64,000 bases of DNA from Alitta virens (taxonomy: Eukaryota; Annelida; Polychaeta; Phyllodocida; Nereididae): assembly GCA_932294295.1 (NCBI GenBank), contig OW028584.1:26504970-26568969 (forward strand). The letters run 5' to 3'. The notes beneath the pieces are model-generated. The model saw only the letters and a program-made list of their open reading frames with translations. It was not told the DNA's origin and made no database searches. Every line of letters starts with the position of its first letter. The stretch's first letter is position 1. A program made the translations under genes and the position numbers. Of the stretch, positions 10,165 to 22,900 are shown one piece after another.

Positions 10165-11570
10165 GGCTCTGTTAATCAAATGATTTGGTTCCGATTTGAT
10201 GGTGTTATTTTCAATTTCAATGTTTATGGTGATATGTTCTCTGCTTAAACATATGGCTTGGAATTTGGACGGGTTAGCTTTCATGAAGTTGTGATTGAAT
10301 CACTTTACAACATGGGTGGATGCTTGATCGAGTTTGCTTTTGATTTGAAATGGGTCTTTATATGAATAGGACAAGGTGTTGTTATCTGCATAGTTGTAAA
10401 CGTCACCAGAGTTATTTAAGTCAATTAGAAAGTCATTTATGAATATGTTAAAACAACAGGAGGCCTAACAGTGACCCTTGAGGGATGCCTGTTTTTAGTT
10501 TGAGCCATTCACTTTTGGTATTGCACATACTTACATCTTGTTTCCAGTCCTTGAGATAATTTAGAATTAACAAAAATGCTTCTGAAGATGCACGATAGGC
10601 ATGGAGTTTGGCAATTAATAAACCATGAGGTAGACTGTCAAAGGCTTTCGTGAGATCAATTAGTATACAACCTACAAGACAACTGTTGTCTAGGGCCTTT
10701 TTCTCATTTTCTATACATTTCATGAGAACATTATTACAACTATAAGCATTTCTGTAGGCTGCAAGGTCAGCTGATAAATGAGGAGAGACTGATTCAGGGA
10801 TCTGATCTGAAATTACACCCTCAAATAACTTAGAAGTGGATTTGAGGACACTGAGGGGCCTATAATTTTTCTTCGCAAACGTACCTGACGTTTTGTACAG
10901 TGGGGACACCTCTGTTCCTTTATTGTAGTGTGGAAATATGTTTGTGTTTATACTTTTCTTTATGATTGATGTTAGAGTATTACTTAAGCTATCAGCATCT
11001 ATCTTCAGAAACTTCGGAGAGATTATCAAAGCCACATGCTTTGTTTTCAACTGTTTTAGTTTCTTTTCAGTTGTCATTTGTGTGACAGGTGTGAAGCAAA
11101 ATTGTTCAATTTATTTCTTTGTTTCTTTGTTGTTTAAACTTTTGCCAGTTTTCCTGACTTCTAATTTTATTATACTTCCTTCTGAACGCAGCCTTACTTT
11201 TCGTAAATTATCATTCATACATGGCAATTGACCAAAGGTTAAAATTCTGTTTCCTAGGGGCATTTCTATCAATGATAGACAACAGTACAGAGTTATGGAA
11301 CAATAGCTGATCATTTACATATTTGGGACACGCATTAAGGTCATTCACATAGTCATGTTCGTTAAATTTCTTGAAGGATCTAGAATATATGAGTTTTGGT
11401 TGATTTGAGGGGTGTAAAATCTTAGTCGCAGCACTTATGCGATTGTGAAAATCAATGATGCCTAGTGGAACATTAATTTTCTGTTGGATTGATTTTGAAC
11501 AATTAGTTAAAATGACATCTAGTAGGGTAGAATTATTTGTGCTTTTAAAACAAGAAGGATCTTTAATACT
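10165..11570 (-). pseudogene. LINE fragment: endonuclease end and reverse transcriptase (CR1/Jockey-like)
   Basis: On the minus strand, 5' to 3': the end of an AP-type endonuclease (NSTLLDVILTN), a connecting region, and RT motifs KKNYRPLSVLKSTSKLFE, DLTKAFDSLPHG, GIPQGSLLG and YADNNTLS. The order and motifs are those of CR1/Jockey-group non-LTR retrotransposons. It is dead: frameshifts lie near 11080-11210 and 10450, a stop at about 10300, and the catalytic YADD reads YADN. The 5' end is missing at the head-to-head boundary with another LINE near 11570; the 3' end fades near 10165. Confidence 0.85.
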
Positions 11571-12010
11571 TGGTCCTTTACTGTTCATAATATATATAAA
11601 TGATCTCCATACAGCCAGTTACACTTTTCATCCTATGGTGATGATTCAACTTTATTAGCTACAAAAAAGGCCTTTAGTACCCCCAGTGAAAATTTAGACA
11701 GCAATATTAATAATGAATTAAGTAAAATAACAATATGACAATATGTTTTGAAGCAAAAAAATCATCATTAAATGCATCTTAAACCAAGGATATGCTTCTT
11801 CATAAAGAAAGCCGTCAAGTCACTAACTTCGATTTAATGATAAAGGACACTAAAATTGAGTTTGTAGACAATTTAAATCTTTTGGGAATAACCACTGACA
11901 AACATTTGAATTGGACAAAATCACTTAAAAGATATCTAAAACTGTATGAATCATGTCAAACTTTAAAAGACTGTTTACCAAATGAAGTAAACTTCTGTTG
12001 CAGGTCAAAA
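11571..12010 (+). pseudogene. LINE fragment: RT palm and thumb start
   Basis: Plus-strand remnants of a non-LTR RT: LGPLLFIIYINDLHTAS, then after a frameshift YGDDSTLLATKKAF and NNELSKI, then FVDNLNLLGITTDKHLNWTKS. Several frameshifts and stops. It starts abruptly at 11571 beside the endonuclease end of the minus-strand LINE and ends where a second, related fragment begins. The thumb motif is repeated at 12170-12230, showing that two copies lie in tandem. Confidence 0.7.
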
Positions 12011-13440
12011 CAGGGATAGAAATATAGATACAGAACTTGAAAATATCTCTCTGTGGCTAAAACTTAATAAATTATCATTAAATTCTTCCAAGACAAAGGC
12101 CATGCTTTTTCATACTGTATGCAAAAATGTGAAGTATCCAAATATTATGATAAATGGTACAATTATAGACTTTGTGGATTCTTTTAACTATCTAGGAATT
12201 ACAATAGATAAACATCTTAGTTGGAAGTCGCATATTCATAAGATATCCTTGAAAATGTCTAAAATTATAGGAATAATGTTAAAAATGAAAAATTTTATCT
12301 CGAAGGATATCCTTCTCACTTTATATTATAGCTTATTCATGCCATATCTCAATTATGGGATTCTTTGTTGGAAATCAAAGATTAATTCAGTTGTAAAGTT
12401 TCAAAAGAAAGCTGTCAGAATCATAATGGGTGCGAAATACAATCCTCACACAGAACCAATTTTTAAGTATCTAAGCCTTCTGAAAGTTAATGATCTATGT
12501 AACCTTCAAGAATTAAAATTTTGTTACAAATTAGAGAACAAATTGGTACCCGCTTACTTTCAAGACAACATATTTGTAAAAAATAGAAACATTCATCGAC
12601 ACAACACCAGATCTGCCAATGCATTCCATATTCCCCGAGTTAGGCATGAATTTGCCAAACATGGCATTCATTATATAATTCCCATGGCTTTTAATAATAG
12701 TATTCCGCTTATCATAAACAAAATTTACACCCACAGTCTCTCTGGATTCGCAAAATATATCAAGAATGACTATCTAAACAATTATAAAGAAAATTGCTTG
12801 ATAAGAAATTGTTACATTTGTCAGTCCTCTTCAGGGTGAGCTTTGCTTCATAAATGCCTGCGTTCCACTCATTATATCCCTTTTGTGAATTTTAATGACT
12901 AATTTTCTGCAGTTCATCTTATTTTATAGGGTTCTAAGATATCCAGTGTACTTTTTATTCGGAAGTGATGTACCAAAAGTCATTCACTGCACAGAAAATG
13001 CACAGAAAATGCTTGTAAAAGTAGCATGTGAATTTCATTTCAGTAACTTCCAACATGGCATGTGAATTTCATTTAATCATGTTCTAAATAGAAAATGCTT
13101 GTAACAATAGCATGTGAATTTCATTTAGTATTTTGTTCATCATTGTTTCTGTCCAGTCATTTCTATTATCATTATTGTTACTATTATTATTCTTAAAATA
13201 TTTTATTTATTTGATAAATTGTAATCGGTGACTCAGGAGATTTCAGCCTACCTTTAAACGCCTGGGTGGCCTCTCGATAGCAGTCTTAAGACCTTAGAGA
13301 GGCCTCCCACACATAGAGAAAAATACATTTTAAATATTTCTTTACTTGTTTATTTGTCTAATTTTCTATGTATGTTTCAAACAATGTCTGTATATGAAAT
13401 GTGTGTCTCTTTGTGTAAATAAATGTCTTTGTCTGTCTGT
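12011..13440 (+). pseudogene. 5'-truncated LINE: RT thumb, C-terminus and 3' UTR
   Basis: An open frame from about 12020 to the stop at 12837-12839 encodes the C-terminal part of a non-LTR reverse transcriptase: SLWLKLNKLSLNSSKTK, FVDSFNYLGITIDKHLSWKS, the thumb with LYYSLFMPYLNYGILCW, and KFQKKAVRIIMG. It ends CYICQSSSG. The 3' untranslated part (12840-13440) has short imperfect repeats of CATGTGAATTTCATTT (13025-13130) and ends in AATAAATGTCTTTGTCTGTC. The frame is intact over 245 codons, so this copy is younger than its neighbours, but it lacks the endonuclease and RT core and cannot move by itself. Confidence 0.85.
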
Positions 13441-13884
13441 TATATAATTCATTATTTCTACCTTATTTTAACTATGGTATTTTTGAAATCCCAAGAAAAT
13501 AAAAAGAGTTAATTAAGTATATATGCTTTTACTGACACAGTAATATCATACATGATACATTTGTAAAAAATAACAGATAAAAACGTGTACTAAGTCTACT
13601 TCTACTCACTATTTCTATATTCAATATATATAATATATATATTATATATGTATATATAATATATATATTATATATACATGGTATAAAAGTTAAAGGTATA
13701 CATTATGAATGGATTATCTATACATCCATGGTCCCAGTTGCTGAACAATAGCACAATAATATGAGCATTAAGTTTTGTTTACATACATTTGTTAAAATAT
13801 ATATATATATAGACATATATCACATGTATACAGTGACCCTAAATACATATATTACTGCAGTTAATACTGTTCATTATCACAATT
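13441..13884. repeat. AT-rich spacer with TA microsatellites
   Basis: TATATAATATATATAT tracts at about 13622-13676 and 13797-13812. No coding sequence is seen. Confidence 0.8.
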
Positions 13885-14160
13885 AAGCTGCAAAAAAGGC
13901 AGTGAGAATAATTTCGGGTGCAAAATATAATGCACATACTATGTCCACTGCATGAACCTAAATTTTGTTATAAGCTTGATAATAACATGTTACTTAGATA
14001 TTTCTATGCACAATTATTCAAAAGAAAATCTGAACTACATTCCTATAATATTTGTAGACCAAATAAGTTTCAAACATGAGTATGCCAAGCAAAGTAAACA
14101 ATTTATTATTCCAACGATAGTCCCCAGATAATAATAGAAATTTGTCAGATTGAAAATTGT
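13885..14160 (+). pseudogene. Degenerate LINE RT C-terminal fragment
   Basis: Around 13887-13940 the plus strand reads KKAVRIISGAKYNAHT with later frameshifts, matching the RT C-terminus at 12407-12450 (KKAVRIIMGAKYNPHT). Downstream pieces SYNICRPNKF and a CYI-like end follow. It is a third, older copy of the same LINE family. Confidence 0.6.
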
Positions 14161-15337
14161 TACATTGGTCAATAACCTATCAATGTTTTCTGCTTATTCA
14201 TCACTCACCTTTGACCTGTGATTCTCTTTTTGTAACTTCAACTGGCACACCTGCTTCCATGTTATCGTTATGTAATGGATCATGTTTACAATATTTTAAA
14301 GTTGTCATAGTCTTCGTTATTTTTGATTACCCATTATACTCAATTATATCATTATATATATTTTTTTTTTTCTATTGATGTATGTTTTTTTTCGCAAAGA
14401 GTTTGGAGAACATGTTAGAATGGCATATTTCAGAATAGGGTTAATGTAACAATTGTTCATTTCTAAATAAACTGTATGCTTCAATGAATCAAAAATATGA
14501 CATTAGAACTGCAATTCTTTTGTCTGAGTTCCCAGTGAACCATTTGCCGTCTTTAAAATTTTTTGAAGACGTCTCCTCCTAGTACGTGATCCAAACGTTT
14601 GCATTGCCCACATTGCCCAAAAATTGTTACAATGTTGAAACGTGTTTGTTTACTATTGTTCATGTGTTAAGAACTTCAATAAAACCCAAAAAAGACAGAC
14701 CTTTCTGGTCAGGATGTCCAGAAGACTTGACACACACATGCCTCAGTACTAATACGTGGTCTAGACATTCTTGTTTCAATTGCTAAAAAACATTTTAACC
14801 ATGTGACTGTCTGAAACGCTTTTGCTAGACATCCAGCACGTTTTCACAGCATGGTGGAATGTAAACATGGCAGGTGTCCCAAGAATGCTGTCACCCAGGT
14901 GTCACAAGAATGTTGTCACCATACAAATATGGTTGTCACCCAGAAAACGTCCGAAAACCGAATAGTACACATGGCTGCCAAAAACTTTACTTACATGGTA
15001 AGGCTTGGCTGTCACTTTGCTCAGGTGCTCGATCCTCGTGTCGTCTGTGCATCTGTTAATCAAGAACCCGGTTGTTTGTGACGTCACCAGTGATCAAAAC
15101 ATTTTAAAGACGTAGCCAGCCAGCACTTCATAAAATCATTAGAAATGGATGTAAGTAGGCTTGAAAGTACTACATTCAACTACATGCTCAAAACGTGTGG
15201 TTTTATATAGCTTATAGTCTTGTCTTGATCTCAAGTAAATTTCCGGTCCTGACACTGGTGGGCACATCATCTGGACATTCTCATGACGTTATATTGTTAA
15301 CAACACATCTCTAAGACGTCTTACAAACGCTTTCGCC
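14161..15337. other. Intergenic, no gene recognised
   Basis: Short open frames only, none with a recognisable domain or codon bias. Imperfect repeats of a TGTCACC/AATGCTGTCACC motif occur at about 14876-14942. A T-run lies near 14361-14392. Confidence 0.6.
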
Positions 15338-15435
15338 TCCATAGCCCCCCAAAATCGTCTCCATAACCCCACAAAATCGTCTCCATAGCCCCCCAAAATC
15401 GTCTCCATAACCCCCCAAAATCCTCTCCATAACCA
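15338..15435. repeat. Minisatellite, about 21-bp unit, 4-5 copies
   Basis: Tandem units of the form CTCCATAGCCCCCCAAAATCG, with A/C changes in the C-run, repeat between 15338 and 15435. Open frames on either strand here are produced by the repeat. Confidence 0.9.
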
Positions 15436-16996
15436 AAGGTATGGTTTAATTCCATCTTCCCTGGCACAGCCCAGTATACTAGGTTTACCCTCCTGTACCA
15501 CATGTGGTAGGTCTGCTGAGAAACACAAAATCTCAAAATTTGAGAATAATATTTTCGTCATAAAATGTATGGAACTAATAAATGTAGATTTTGGAGTCAC
15601 TGGAAACTACATAAGGGATGATAAAACAAATTTACACAATATAATCTCTGGTTTTGTTTTTGTGGATATACAGGGTTGGGGGAGAGGGCTTGTTTTTGAG
15701 GAAGGCCTTAATTAAGTTTTTTTGGGGGGGGGGGGGAGAAGGAGGGAGGCAGCTACCCTGGCCTTCTGTTGTTTGGCGTCGGGGGGGGGGGGGGGGTTTA
15801 TTCATGTAAATATTCATGTAAATACATCTTCATTATGCTAAGTGAAATATATTATCTACATATTTATCTAAGTCTCTGCAAATTTCCCCGAGCAAGATAT
15901 ACATAGTTATGAATATAAATTGTATTGCTTGAAAATAAACAAATCTCTCTATCTACCTCAATGAAGGTTTTGATATGGAAGGTCATAGTGGAATATTTGA
16001 ATCTAATAATGCTTTGTCATTGTGAGCTGTTGAAAAATAAATGCATGTCATTACATGATATTATCATGTGGAGATTATGGGTACAGAGGTATGGCTACTG
16101 AGGTCACATTTTTGTAATAGTGATCATCATCACTCTAGGACATTAGCAACAGTGGGCTATGTTGTTATTTTGATTTCACCACTATTTTACATATGGTCAT
16201 CTTAATCATTCTGTTATTGAATTTTACCGACATATGCACTCCAGAAAAAGAGATTGTCTGTTTTCAAATAATTGTTTTGCTGGTGTCCACCCAATAGTTT
16301 TTTGTTTAAAATCAGCCATTATTGTTTTTCATTAGACAATACTTGTCTGAGTTAAACAACATTATTCTTAGATTAAAATAATCACTGTCTAAGGACAATC
16401 AATATCTTGGCTGATTTGATTATTTTTGAAAGTGTAGAGATTAAAAATATATGACCAAGTCTGATTGATGCTCATTGCAATTATGGTTGTTTTGTGTACC
16501 AAAAAAATAAAAATAGACATATATAAGTAAAATAATAGTCCAAAACTTATTATTGTCATGACAAATAATTATCTGTATTTAACATTTATTTTCTTTTGAA
16601 TTTCTTGGTAAAACAATAATTATTACATGGTTTAGGTAATTATCGGGCAATGTGTATCAATTGTAGTACAGCAGACATATGCCCGTAAACAGTGGTAAAA
16701 AGGTAATTAAAAATGTGTATTATTAAACCACATCTTTCTTATCTGATTCTTAATGGTATGAAAAATGGTGGAAATATAAACAATTTCGAAGTTTCTTTTA
16801 CATATTGATCCACTACTTTCCAAAATAAATACATAACCAATGTTGCTGTTCAAGGAAAAATTATTGTTATGAGGGAAAGTCCAGAGTACATGGCAAAATG
16901 TAGAGTATCCGAGTCATTCTCTGGTACTGTCACAGTTTGTTATAATTCAATCCTTCAGATGCTTTGCATCAGACTCTTGAGAAAGTCTTTCATCTA
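15436..16996. other. Intergenic DNA with homopolymer G tracts; likely 3' UTR of the aquaporin at its right end
   Basis: G-runs at about 15723-15738 and 15780-15797 flank a proline-like frame that is an artefact. The rest is AT-rich with no coding sign. On the minus strand AATAAA (plus TTTATT at about 16585-16590) could be the polyadenylation signal of the aquaporin gene, about 0.4 kb past its stop; this is a guess. Confidence 0.4.
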
Positions 16997-19900
16997 TCAC
17001 AACCTGACGTCTGTGATTCTCGGGTCAATTTGGTACCCGTTTTGTAAACCGTAGGGTTTGAAACTGCTGTTTTGCAAGTCGGTCTGATTTTCTCGTTCAA
17101 GGGCGTCAATAATAGATTCCATTCTGGCTATGACTGCAGGAGCATCAACTGAAATTAAAATAAATTTGTTCAGCACTATTCCGATCACAGGTATCAGCTG
17201 GTGATTTTTACACTGAATGCATACAATAATAGGAAGGCTGCACAGTAGATATGGAGGCATGGGAACACTTTTCACTGAGCAGCCCTGAACTCAGCAAGCA
17301 GGACATAAGTCTTTTATCTCTTCTTATTACTCATTTTGCTTTTCAGACATAGTAGATCAAAACTAACTGATTCCATACATATAATTATCTCAGGGAAAAT
17401 GCTGAAATCAATTGAATGATCAGATGTCATACATACATTACAATGCACTCAAAAGACTACTGATGCACATTGTTTCAGCCAATCACGATCAAGGCGGAAA
17501 CTTTTCCAGCCAATAGAATCGCAGTTTTGTCATAGCCACCTGGTGGAAATATAGCGAACCTTCCGTGAAAATCCCCTATTGCCAAATACATGCTATAATA
17601 ATATAGGTCCTATTTAAGGGTTTTAAGCAAATTTATCATAAATTTAGGTTTTGACAAACATCTGAAAACTGAAAAGAGCTTTTGCATGATATAGTTAATT
17701 TTTTTAATTTAATAATTGTTGTTCGTGATTCACAAGCAAACAAATTAACTAAATTGTTAGCATGACACAATGACTACCTGACGGTTTGTTTGGCTAATTT
17801 AAAATTCAGGGTCTCACATAAATCAAAAGACTATCCACTTTAAAGGTGCACTGTCTGTCAAATTTGCACATAAAAGTAATGATATAAATCAATACTGCCT
17901 TCTGGTTTCATGATGTATTTTACCATTACATGCCCATTTTTGGTCAACTTAGTTTAATTTATTAAATAAATAATATAAATATTAGTTTTTCATGCCATCA
18001 AAAACTCCATATGTAAACAAACCCAGTGATGACATCACAATACTAAACAATGGTTATGATGTCATTTCAATTGTGTTTCAATGTTTTGGTCTGGATTTTC
18101 AATGTATGATTATTTTTTTTAGAAATTAATGTCTGATAAAATCATTAGATCACACAAATTTATTGTACCTTGATTAATAAAGGTTATTTATGAACTATTT
18201 GGTTGAGTCTTACAAATTCGCAAATTTGACAGACAGTGCAGCTTTAATTTGTTGTTGAGCATTGTAGAATTGACATGGATAAAATGACACAAAGTCAAAT
18301 ATTCACACAAATGTTGTCTTAATCAATTAATGGTAATTATGAGGTATTTATAAAATTTTATAACCGCCTACCTTGTGAAGGGCTTATACTGGCTGATCTG
18401 GAAATACTCATGTTCATGGAAGGAAACCGTTCCAGCGCGGCTTTTGTGCCTCCGAAAACACCTCGGTCAAATGCAAGAAAGTGGTACATTATCAAAGCCA
18501 CAATAACGCCTGCTGCTCCTGATGTAGGGTAGACCTGGGAAAAGAAATAATGGTGGATGCTGTTAACAGGTATGGAAAAGTATGACAAAAATTCAAAGGT
18601 ACATAACTTATATATATAAATTATTTATTCATTCACATGTAAAAATACATTAAATACATAGAATAATTAGTATACAGTATACTTTGCTGTATACATTTAT
18701 TTTTAATTAATTCTGATTGCATGAAACTGAGGGAATATTCATGAAATATGAGTTAGTACTTCTGTCTAGTGCAAACATTTTAGATTAAATTTTTCTTAAC
18801 CTTTCTTTCATTTTATTTGTAATGATGCATGTATCATTGTCATGTATGACCTTGGACTTATTTGGATCACTTAAATGAATTTAGGTCATTAAGAGAGATT
18901 TCCCAAAAAATCATCTTGTGGCAAATTATTAATTGATAATTGTAATGATTTATGATGTACTTTGCTACATAACAGTCCTTATGGTTGGTTATATAGGAAA
19001 ACTACACACATCCCTGATCTTTTTGACAGATCAGACGAGGTGGGTGCTTTGTCTTATCTGTCAAAACAGATCAGGGACGAATGTGGTTTTCCTTACTTTG
19101 GTAGTTTCCAATTAATTTCAGCCATTTGGAACTTTATATTTTTTTAATCGGATTATAATTGATGGAGTTATAAATAAAACGTTCACGAAGCCGGAGTATA
19201 TTTCGAATGGGAACAAGACTAAACGTAGAGTCAACAGCGCCATGAATGTCTTCGATTCGCAATTATTCGAAGCCGTAACTCATCATGGTCCGATTTGTAC
19301 AACTTAGGTTTTATTTATGTAGCCAAAATCGTGTACTTTCAGAATAATAGGTTGGTATCAATCTGTCGCATCAGCTTTAACTGTCCTAATTAGCCCAGTA
19401 GGTGCAGAAATACAGGACGTAAAGCCCTAAAGCACCACCACCACCACCACCACGCATCAGCTGTAGTCGTGCCAGCATTTTTATGGCCGTTCTTTTTTCG
19501 TCCTTATTTGGAAAGCTAAATTCAACTATCTTGACAATATACGCGAAGCTGTTGATGTCGCCCAGTTTAAGGCTTGAACTTTAAGCGTCTCTTACCCAGT
19601 AATTTGACCAGTCGCCAGTGATGAAAGCCAAACCTAGAGCTACGGATGGGTTCAAACTCACTCCCCAAGGAGCCTGAAAGAAAATCAATCACTATATATG
19701 TTTATTTATTTCTATATTACAATGCTTCATCACACAAAAATAAGATATTTTAGATACTGATGGAATAGTCACAAAGCAAAACAGAACTATAGTACCACTG
19801 ACACCAACTCACATACACATTGTTTTATTTTATCATTTGGTGGCCGAGTTGTTTAGGAATTAGCTGCTAGTTAGTGCACTAGCCAGCTGCGATGAAAGTC

Positions 19901-22900
19901 TCAATGACTCAGTGACTCAGTGACTCAATGCATCTGGTCTGAAGCTTGGTCAAAATAATAGTATCTATATGGGATTTCACCTATGAATTTACTGTGGAGG
20001 GAGCTTGTCAGATCATTACAATGCTTGGATCCCACACCATGTAGTTAGTTTCTTTACTTGACCGATATTAAGTACTAACAGCCTGATACCCATTTTCCCA
20101 ATGGTAAAGGTCTCTGTGGAGCTGGCACAGCGACACTTTGCCTACGATGGCTGAGAAATGTATGGTTATTCATATCCCATCTGATTGGATGCAACAGAAA
20201 CTTATTGCACAGTTTTATCCTCCAGAGGGCAGAACCTGCTAGGAGAGTAACAGCTTGATGTTGTGAAGATGCCTGATGCGATGATACCCAGTATTCAGTG
20301 ACCATCCTGGAATCGTTTGGATGTAATACATCCATCAGCTTCCTCAATTTTATTTTTTAGGCCTGGCTATGATTATGTGAATTCTTTAATAATTAAATTT
20401 AAGAACTTAATGTTTCGCTTACCCCAACAACACAAACAGACACGACAGCAAAACCGATGGCCAGATTTGGGAGCATTACTCTTTTCCGGTCACCATCTCC
20501 AGACCCAAGTACAACTGATACCAAGTAAGCGACTGCGATTGCCTCAGAAAACCAGTTTGCAACTGTAGAGACACCTTCGCGAGGTCCTGAGGCTACCAGA
20601 TTGTCCTTAGCATACTCTGGAGTGATGCTGAAACAATTATCATTGGTCTAAATATTGACTGTCACAGAGTGTCTAGTGCTCACACAAATGTGATTATGGC
20701 AATATAGCCCAGGCATTGAACGGTTGAGTATTTTTACAATGCCTTTTCATTAGTCACTTTTTCATTTTGCAGCATGGGTTACATATACTTTAAACTGGCC
20801 AAGGACACTCTTATACTTGAACAGTAGTTTTAAGATTCTAAATATTTCACATATGGATCATGGATGGTGGAGGCCTAGCTCATTGATAGCGCTTGGCTTC
20901 CAACCACTGAATCCCGGGTTCAATTCCTGGTCGAGCCTATGTTGGATGGCTGTTTTGTCCTTTATCTCATTGCCATGGTCCCTTCTTGTCCTAATTAGCC
21001 CAAAAGGTGCAGAAATACGGGACATGCAGCCTTAATCAACCCACCCCATGCGATAGATCATGGTACTGCCACTTGAGAAATACTTGAAGACTTTGTACAA
21101 ATATACAAAAGTTGCCAAACGTAAAGTATATATATCAAAGACTAACAACATATATGGCTAAGAAAATTTATTCTGTTATTGTTCTTAAATATGAAAAATT
21201 ACTTTGATTTATACTCCATATTGTTTATAATATATCTTATTAATTGTAATGACTGAATATGCTACTAATTTTAAAGTTCAGAACATTATACTCACTTGTA
21301 TATCATAAGAGTAGCGCATAAGCTTGCTGCCATTTCTGCGATGCAATAAAATATTCCTGAAAAGATTCAGATGAAATTATTAAAAGTTTAAAAAATCAAT
21401 ATGTGACTTCCCTATTATTAATTTTCAAAGTAGTAAATAATTGAGTAACCAAAATAGCATAAACCTACAATCCAGATAAAATTCATAAATTAGCTCGATG
21501 TTGGCCCAGCGTTACCCAGGTCAGATAAATGTTGTGTCAACATCGAACTGTGTGTGTGTGTGTGATTAGGGCTTTACGTCCTGTATTTCTGCACCAGTTG
21601 GGCTAATTAGGACAGGCAGAGACCATGGCAATGAGACGAAGGATGAAACAGCCATCCAACTTAGGCTACACCGGGAACCGAACTCAACATCGAACTGACA
21701 TAGTAAACTATAATGGTATGGAAATTAGATGGATAGATGGATAGATATAGATAGATAGACAGCAAAACAGAAACAACATCCTTAGAATGCACGCCCTAAT
21801 GTTGGTAAACTAAAATGGTAATTAACAACAATTGAGTTAGATTATAATTTCATGTATATTGATGAAATGAGAAGATATACTCAAATTGTATGTAATTATT
21901 TCAACTTTATATTTGCAAATCTTCAAACATAGTCTTACTATTACTCTTACTACTGCCTTAGTGTAGACTCAGAGTACAAGAAACTACCAAGTCATTACGA
22001 CCAACTACTGAAATGTATAGTTCTTGAAGAGCAACGTCTGATTTGAATACAGGACCTTCAACAAACCCTGGCCAATGTTTTAACCACTGAACTTCTTTTA
22101 ATTAGCTTGGTAAAATTAACATCTTCTGCCACGTCACATTGGTCATTATTGTTAGATGGTTTAAGCTGCAAAAAAAACGGTTGTATATCACCAGCCAACC
22201 TTGACTGTTTATAAAACCCAGTGATCAACATTTTAGGATAATCCCTCTCTTGGTAAAAACTCCTGACTGGTTGAGCAAACTGAAAAGATTTTGGACAGTT
22301 GTTTCACAAAACAAAGCAATAATCTACGTCACATGAGCACTTTATTTAGTTATTTTCCGTGCTTGTCCAGCTTACTCTATATGCTAGGCACTCTAATGAA
22401 TATTATCAGAGCAACACTGCTCTGGTGACTCCAGCAATCTCCCGAACGATACCCCAACAATGACTAAATATCCCAGGGTCTGCGCTTGCAGCCCCGGGGA
22501 ATCTAAACTTCTGGGATTTAAAACAGTATTGACCCAGAACTATACTAAGCTATGTGTTAACATAACTCTGTCTTGTATATCATATACATGTATGTGATAG
22601 ATAACGACTGCGTTTGAGTGAATATGCAATTAATTGCATATTCACGAAAACAAGGTCATTATCTAACTTGTTTTGTTTGTAGTTGTTTGATCACTTGCTT
22701 ATGACGTTCTCCCCTTAAGACTGTTGTTTGCTTATTATATCAGATGTTCATTTGATTGTTGTGTTTTGTTTCATTGTTTTACTACATCTTGTAGCCAGTC
22801 AAGTGTGACCATATTCTCCCAGGTATATGCAATTTTTCCCCTGGAATCTTGGCCTCTGATTGGATGAAAAAGGCAAACATTGGTATGTATATAGTCTGTA

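Noticed and set aside
10165..12010. LINE 5' inversion by twin priming
   Set aside because: The minus and plus pieces meet head to head as expected, but both contain the same RT segment (YADN on minus, YGDD on plus) with different sequences, so they are two copies and not one inverted element.
15289..15600. Minus-strand frame with repeated GYGDDF-like sequence
   Set aside because: It arises from the 21-bp minisatellite; there is no independent coding sign, and the resemblance to the RT Y-x-D-D box is chance.
15632..15817. Proline-rich minus-strand frame
   Set aside because: It is produced by G homopolymer runs.
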